From: CAWCTB01 sp963798275 | GTDB lineage: Bacteria > Acidobacteriota > Terriglobia > Terriglobales > Acidobacteriaceae | NCBI GenBank assembly: GCA_963798275.1 | Contig: CAWCTB010000015.1 | Span: 191,993-255,992, forward strand | DNA: 64,000 nt | Reading direction: 5' to 3' | Part shown: in pieces, positions 58,436 through 64,000 of the stretch | Position numbering within the stretch: the stretch's first letter is position 1 | How the letters are laid out: each line of letters begins with the position of its first letter | Program-made: the position numbers and the translations under genes | The notes under the pieces: generated by a model | What the model was told of the DNA's origin: nothing | What the model saw: only the letters and a program-made list of their open reading frames with translations | The model's database searches: none

Positions 58436-59014
58436 ATGTCCCGGAAGACGTTGCGGGCGAACTCGGGTTGGATGAGCATTGCCATATTGCTGCTTCTGTC
58501 GTGCTTGCCGGCTGCGGCGCGCGACAAAATCACTGTAACCTACGCCAAGGGTCTCGATTTCGCCAAGTTCAAGACCTACGCATGGGCCCCACATGGAGCG
58601 GTCGCCCATCCTTTACTGGCGGCCGACGTCGTCGGCGCGATCGAGCAGCAAATGACCGGCCTGGGATTGCAGAAAGTGCAGACCAATCCCGACTTGATCA
58701 TCCAGGTTTATGGCTCGATTGACGATGACGAGACCCTGACCTCCAACGATCCGCTGTACATGGCGACCGGTGGAATTCCGCCCTTCGATCCCAGCCTGTC
58801 CGGGCCAGCGGATATTGGCATGTGGGGCAATACCACGGTGACCGTCCACAAGGGGCAGTTGGTGGTGGACCTGATAGACGTTAGCGCCAAGAAGCTGGCC
58901 TGGCGAGGCATGTCGATGGAAGCGGTGTCGACTCACGACCCGAACAAGCTTATGCAGGAGGTGAACGACGCCATCGCCAAGATTTTCCAGAAGTACCCGG
59001 TGAAACACTCGTAA
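58436..59014 (+). CDS. DUF4136 exported protein (second of a pair)
   Basis: 192 residues from ATG 58436, preceded by AAGAGGGAAG. Signal peptide ends near LPAAARD. It shares the DUF4136 core with its neighbour: ITVTYAKGLDFAKFKTYAWA, NPDLIIQVYGSIDDD, LVVDLIDVSAKKLAWRGMSM, and the closing AIAKIFQKYPV. The two are about 80 bases apart in the same direction and look like diverged duplicates. Confidence 0.8.
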   Translation: MSRKTLRANSGWMSIAILLLLSCLPAAARDKITVTYAKGLDFAKFKTYAWAPHGAVAHPLLAADVVGAIEQQMTGLGLQKVQTNPDLIIQVYGSIDDDETLTSNDPLYMATGGIPPFDPSLSGPADIGMWGNTTVTVHKGQLVVDLIDVSAKKLAWRGMSMEAVSTHDPNKLMQEVNDAIAKIFQKYPVKHS

Positions 59015-59675
59015 CAGGGATGGCGCACTCCTGTTTTAGGCAAAGATACTGGGGCGGAAAGTGCTCGAAGGGGATCGCAAAAAATGGGGAACAGGCCAGA
59101 TTAGATACTGGCCGTTCGTGCATGCGAGCTGTCTCTCCCAGGAGAACCTCTCGCCCTGGTCGCGCGTCGACCACGCTGTCCCCATCTCTAGAGCCCAGGC
59201 ATGCGACGAGTTTGTATCGGTTGTGGACACAGCACAATACCTCTGGCATAATCTTGCCATTAAAAAAATATTGCCAGATAATATACTGATTCTAAATGTA
59301 TAAATCTTAGTTGTTGATTGACTGTTGGGCATTCTGGCGAGCGGAAGGGGAATGTAAACCCAACTCATGGCTGGCTTACTGATCGGGTACCCGAATCGTC
59401 ACAGAACAGAATGCCCGAAACGTGGTAGCAGGAATGGAGCACTCACAGGAGAATCTATTCCGCTATCCTGGTCGGAGTGTGCATAACATCGAAGGCCGGT
59501 ATGGGGAGTCGACGCGGTAACATGCGCTTGGTGCCAGGATCAGGTTGCCGTAACCTGTGTTTTTCGCCCGCTTAACGCTGAATCCCCAGTAAAGCCCTCC
59601 CTGTGATTCTCCTGGCACGACGACGCGCTTCACGCGTAACGCATTGTGTATTATGCTTTGGCCGAAGGTCAGTTG
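59015..59675. other. Gene-free region upstream of the winged-helix sensor
   Basis: 661 bases with no supported gene. The stretch 59230-59330 is A+T-rich and contains a small hairpin TGGCA / TGCCA and TTGCCA repeats (59245-59285). TATTAT at about 59651 could be a -10 but lacks a matching -35. Otherwise nothing recognised. Confidence 0.4.
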
Positions 59676-61945
59676 ATGGATCCTCGCTTGGGCACAGTTA
59701 AGATAGAGTCTCAGCGCGATCGAATCTTCCGCTTCGGGCAGTATGAGCTGTCGGCGCGAGCCGGAGAACTCCGCAAGAGCGGCGTTCGTTTGCACCTGCA
59801 AGAACAGCCTTTGCGCGTGTTGTTGGCCCTGTTGGAGCGCCCCAGGTGATCTGGTAACCCGCGAAGAACTCCGGCAGCAGATCTGGGCAGCCGACACTTT
59901 TGTGGACTTTGACCGCGGCCTGAACACCGCCATCAGCAAGCTGCGGTTAGTGCTCGGAGACGACGCAGCCAATCCCCGCTATATCGAAACCCAATCCCGT
60001 CGCGGATATCGCTTCATTGCCCCGGTAACGCTGGTTGCCCGCGAAGGCGAAAGCACGCGGATGAAGTCGCCGGAGTTTCGGCCCGATGCCGCCGCGACAG
60101 GCGTGGCTGCAGGAACCGAGCGCGAGGCGGTAAAGAGCGGTGCGGCGCCGGGCGCGTCCGCTTTCGCCGCCTGGTGGAAATGGCCGACGGTTGGGGCAAG
60201 CGGCCTACTCCTGCTGGGGGTGGCGGTTGCGGCCTGGTTGGCGGCGATTCATCGTCCCGCGCAGATCACCTACGCGGTTTCGTCACTGACCACCTATCCG
60301 GGACTGGAATATTCTCCGGCGCTCGCGCCCGACGGGAACAAAGTCGCCTTCTCCTGGACGGGACCCGACAGCAAGAACACATTCGCCATCTACGTCAAGC
60401 AGATCGGTGAGGAGCAGGCCACCAAGATCACCGATCCGCTGGAGGCCTCCGATGGGGCGCCGGAATGGACTCCCGATGGCCGATACATCTTGTTCGTGCG
60501 CAGGGGATCCGAGGCACCCGGCATTTACAGCGTCCCGGCCGTGGGAGGAACGATACGGCGGCTGGTGACTTTGCACCTGCATGGGGGCCAGGTGCGGCAA
60601 CGAGGTTTCAGCATCGCACCCGACGGGAACTCCCTGGTGTACTGCGATGTCGCTCCTGACCAAACCTATCCGTCTCTATTCTTGCTGGACCTCCAGACTC
60701 TGGCTTCTATTCCTCTGACGCATGCCGGTCCGCAGTCCGCCGGCGATGGCGATCCAGAATTTTCTCCCGACGGGCACTGGATCGCCTTTGAGCGACGGAC
60801 CAGTACGTTTCAACAGGTGTTTCTCCTGCCGGCCAAAGGCGGCGAGGCCCGGCAAATTACCTTTGAGAATCACGATCCGATCGACGGGTTGGCCTGGAGC
60901 GACGATGGGAGGTATCTGTTGCTGGGTGGCGAGAAGTTGCGCATGGTTGCGGCATTCGGCAACGATCGCACCTTCATGGTGATCCCCGGACTTCCCGAGA
61001 CGGTATTGAATCCCGCTGTCCGCGGCGCCAGGCTGGTGTACGCGCGGGGATCATGGAGTGCCAACATCTGGCGTCTTTCACTGGATAAGACCGGGCCACG
61101 TATCGTCGGTTCCAGCGCCGCTCATCACCAGCACGCGCGAACAGGCTGCTCCCTCGTTTTCACCGGACGGCAAGCAGATCGCGTTTCAGTCGAACCGCTC
61201 CGGCTTCTGGGAAATATGGAAGTGCCGTAGCGACGGCAGCAACGCGATTCAGCTCACCTTTCTCAAAGCTCCCTTGACCGGCACACCACGGTGGTCACCG
61301 GACGGGCAGTGGATTGCGTTCGATACCCAGAGCAATGGCAACGGACAGATCTTTGTCACGTCGGCCGACGGTGGGGTTCCCCGAATGCTGACCCCTGAGG
61401 TGTCCAACGAGGTGGTTCCCAACTGGTCGCGCGACGGCAAGTTCGTTTATTTCTCTTCCGACCGGACAGGAGCGATGAATCTCTGGAAGGTCCCCGCCGC
61501 GGGCGGCACGGAACAACAGATCACTCGGAATGGCGGTATGTACCCAGTGGAGTCCTTCGATGGCTCCCGGATTTACTACTCCAAGAGCGGAACCGACGCG
61601 ACGCTGTGGACGGTGCCGTCCAATGGCGGAGTGGAGGAGCCGGTCCGGGGCGCACCGGTGCCGGACAATCCTTCGCACTGGGCGCTGGCCAGGACAGGCA
61701 TCTACGTTATCGATTCCGGGGCTGACCTCGTCTTATATGAATTCGCAACCGGCAAGACGAGAAAGCTGTATCACAACCCCGATTTCCTTACCGACTGGTC
61801 GATGGCGCTTTCTCCGGACGGAGTCGAGTTGTTATGGGCGCAAATCGATAACACGCAATCCGACCTTGTGCTGGTGGACAACTTCCATCCTGCGACCCAA
61901 GCGGCGATTCTCGCCAACCCACGCGACTCATCGCGCCCCAAGTGA
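59676..61945 (+). CDS. Winged-helix DNA-binding / TM / WD40-like (PD40) propeller regulator, two frameshifts
   Basis: About 755 residues from ATG 59676. The OmpR/CadC-type winged helix (residues 8-115) reads IFRFGQYELSARAGELRKSG and, after a frame change near 59845, DLVTREELRQQIWAADTFVD then FDRGLNTAISKLRLVLGDD and IETQSRRGYRFIAPV. One TM helix (VGASGLLLLGVAVAAWLA) follows, then six or more TolB-like propeller repeats (PEFSPDGHWIAFERR, PEWTPDGRYILFVRR, PRWSPDGQWIAFDTQ). Another frame change is near 61125. The layout fits ToxR/CadC-like one-component sensors with a periplasmic propeller, common in acidobacteria. Signal and target genes unknown. Confidence 0.85.
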
Positions 61946-61973
61946 TCCGTCTCGGTCTTGCGACGGAGGCATT

Positions 61974-63336
61974 TCAACATTCGATGACATTGAGGGCCAG
62001 TCCCGCCAGGGACGTTTCTTTATAACGGGACTGCATGTCGAGCCCGGTCTGGTACATGGTGGCGATGACCTGGTCGAGCGAAACCTTGTGCTCGTCGGTC
62101 TCGCGCATGGCGATACGGCAGGCGTTGATGGCCTTCACCGAACCCATGGCGTTGCGTTCGATGCACGGAATCTGCACCAGCCCGCCGATGGGATCGCAAG
62201 TCATGCCGAGATTGTGTTCCATGCCGATTTCGGCGGCGTATTCCACTTGACGATTGCTTCCCCCCAGCGCGGCTGCCAGTCCGCCGGCTGCCATCGAGCA
62301 CGCTACGCCCACTTCTCCCTGGCATCCAACCTCGGCGCCGGAGATGGATGCGTTCTCCTTGTACAAGACGCCGATCGCTCCCGCGGTAAGGAAATAACGG
62401 AAGATGCCTTCGTCGGAAGCTTCGGGGACGAAGCGCGTGTAGTAGTGCGCCACGGCGGGGATTATGCCGGCTGCTCCGTTGGTGGGAGCAGTGACCACGC
62501 GTCCGCCCGCGGCGTTCTCCTCGTTCACTGCCATGGCGAAGACGTTGACCCAGTCCATCGCGTGTAATGGATCGGAGGCGCCCTGCTCTGTCAGCTTACG
62601 CATGAGGCGAGGCGCCCGGCGGCGAACGTTCAAGCCTCCGGGAAGGATTCCTTCCTGCCGCAGGCCGCGTTGCACACATTCGCGCATCACCTGCCAGATG
62701 CGGGCCACGTATTGGCGAATCTCCGCTTCGCTGTGCCAGGTCTTTTCGTTATCCAGGATGATCTTCCAGATGGGAATACCGTGTTCATCGCCGATGCCCA
62801 GAAGTTCATCGGCACTGGAGAACGGATACGGCGGCGTGGGCAGCTCGAAGCTGGCGCTGTCCTGCCCTTCGCGCGCGATGAAACCGCCGCCGACCGAGTA
62901 AAAGATGCTGGAATCCAACTCGCGCCCCGATTGGTCGAAAGCCGGTAAATCGCACCGTGTTGGAGTGTCCCGGCATGACGCGGTCTTTATGGAAGAGGAG
63001 ATCGCTCGCTTCGTCGAATCGAATACTGCTGCTGCCCCAGTAAGGCGATGGATCGCTCGCGGCGGATCGCTTCCGTCTTGCTCTCGATGGTGGCTGGGTC
63101 AATCTGATCGGGAGCCTCCCCCGAAAGGCCCAGCAGAATGGCGCGATCGGTGGCGTGACCGTGTCCGGTCAAAGCAAGCGAACCGTAGAGCTCCGCCCGC
63201 ACCTGGGACACCTGGTGCAATTGCCCAGCCTCCTGTAAATCGAGAACGAATTGCCGGGCGGCGCGCATGGGCCCACGGTGTGTGAACTGGACGGGCCAAT
63301 GCCGATCTTGAAGATTTCGAAGATACTGGTTTTCAC
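61974..63336 (-). CDS. sdaA: L-serine dehydratase (iron-sulfur type, single chain), frameshifts in the N-terminal half
   Basis: Deaminates L-serine to pyruvate. GTG 63336, with AAAGGGG upstream, opens KTSIFEIFKIGIGPSSSHT, then VGPMRAARQFVLDLQEAGQL. Frame changes occur near 63265, 63000 and 62930. The C-terminal domain is intact: RVVTAPTNGAAGIIPAVAHY, SGAEVGCQGEVGVACSMA, and the cluster cysteines in MTCDPIGGLVQIPCIERN with a third in INACR. The [4Fe-4S] cluster makes it oxygen-sensitive. With PFOR it could feed serine carbon into acetyl-CoA, but the genes are far apart. Confidence 0.9.
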
Positions 63337-63378
63337 CGTAAGGCCCCTTTGCGCAGCGGCAGGACGAACTTGCTACCA

Positions 63379-63786
63379 CTATAAGCGAAGCGGCGGCTTG
63401 AATGCTTCGTCGATCTCGACCTGGTAGCCACTGGCCAGGCGATTGGTTTCGTTGGCCATGCCGACGACCGACATCAGCTCGGCAAACATCTCCTCGCTCA
63501 TGCCTTTGGCTTTGGCCGAGGCGGTGTGCGAGGCGATGCAATAGCCGCAACCGTTGGTCACGCTAACCGCGACGTAGAGCATCTCCTTGACCAGCGGATC
63601 GAGCGCGCCGGGAGCCATGATCTGCTTGATGCTCTGCCAGGTACGCTGGAGCAGCGCCGGGTCGTGGGCGATCGCCTTCCAGAAATTGTTGATCCAGTCG
63701 GTCTTGCGCGTCGCCATGATGTCGTCATAAACGGCGCGGACTTCGGGGCCGGCATCCGCATATTCGATTAGTCCGAAGGTGGCCAT
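63379..63786 (-). CDS. AhpD-like / carboxymuconolactone decarboxylase family protein
   Basis: 135 residues. The redox site reads E68 then C80-GY-C83-x3-H87 (NGCGYCIASH), the AhpD pattern of peroxidase-like disulfide reductases. A helical fold is predicted throughout. It may help remove peroxides, possibly with the 51951 peroxiredoxin, though that is not adjacent. ATG 63786; AGGAG on the minus strand precedes it. Confidence 0.85.
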   Translation of the reverse strand: MATFGLIEYADAGPEVRAVYDDIMATRKTDWINNFWKAIAHDPALLQRTWQSIKQIMAPGALDPLVKEMLYVAVSVTNGCGYCIASHTASAKAKGMSEEMFAELMSVVGMANETNRLASGYQVEIDEAFKPPLRL

Positions 63787-64000
63787 GGGCTCTCCTGAGT
63801 TGGTGACCCGCGCCAGCAGCAGCGCGGTTCTTCGAGTTTACTGAGAATCGCGAATTATAGGGACGCGATGCCAAATGAAAAAGTTCGGCGCCTACTAGAA
63901 TTGTGATTGTTAGTGCCCGGGTTTCGGGCGCGAGGAATCTGCTTTTCGATGGCGAGGTCAGAAAGTAGATCCCTCGCTCCGCGCGTGATGACAAATCTGA
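63787..64000. other. Right-edge sequence without a recognised gene
   Basis: 214 bases at the window end. It presumably holds the promoter of the AhpD-like gene. Nothing else is recognised; a gene could begin beyond 64000. Confidence 0.4.

Overview
The window is GC-rich DNA from a Gram-negative bacterium, most likely an acidobacterium of the Koribacter/Terriglobia type. This rests on gene content: a Ser/Thr kinase fused to TPRs, a winged-helix/beta-propeller sensor, DUF4136 proteins, an RND permease-adaptor-TolC operon, homotetramer-type PFOR, NfnAB and frequent TTG/GTG starts. No rRNA, tRNA, CRISPR array, phage or complete insertion sequence was recognised.

Layout. 1-5.2 kb: a partial PLP decarboxylase and a kinase-TPR gene. 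5.3-11.6 kb: a secreted L-type lectin, a secreted protein, a cold-shock protein, an RRM protein and a PDZ/7TM/GAF/PP2C phosphatase. 11.8-14.2 kb: an osmoprotectant ABC transporter whose last gene runs into a ~127 bp MITE-like element. 14.6-21.4 kb: an RND efflux operon. 21.6-28.3 kb: an arginine operon (argR, argC, argB, argF, argG, argH and a GNAT-type acetylglutamate synthase) with an operator on the argR start codon. 28.3-30.6 kb: an APC permease and a PAP2 phosphatase. 31.4-33.7 kb: nfnAB. 33.9-39.5 kb (minus strand): an unusual cluster of an esterase, two ATP-grasp-like ligases, a YbdK-type carboxylate-amine ligase and an M29-type aminopeptidase. 39.7-42.2 kb: another esterase, a small secreted protein and a PA-IL/LssY lipoprotein. 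42.3-42.7 kb: nested MITE-like elements. 42.7-47.3 kb (minus): nifJ (PFOR) and a dihydroorotate-dehydrogenase-like gene. 47.7-64 kb: a GNAT, GH31 glucosidase, ferrochelatase, peroxiredoxin, tetraheme cytochrome, YVTN propeller, MarC, NhaA, a glycine-zipper lipoprotein, two DUF4136 proteins, a winged-helix/propeller sensor, L-serine dehydratase and an AhpD-like protein.

How genes work together. PFOR makes reduced ferredoxin from pyruvate and NfnAB exchanges ferredoxin, NADH and NADPH electrons. Both have CRP/FNR-type palindromes upstream, so co-control by an anaerobic or energy-status regulator is a reasonable hypothesis. ArgR probably represses its own operon. The 33.9-39.5 kb cluster looks like a pathway for a small peptide-like amide and is the best candidate for an undescribed system.

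Quality caveat. Many genes are split by single-base indels while the protein sequence between breaks stays conserved. The breaks are very dense (about one per 150-200 bp) exactly across the arg operon and sparse elsewhere. They look like consensus errors in a long-read or metagenome assembly rather than decayed genes. Frameshifted genes are therefore annotated as whole CDSs with the breaks noted.
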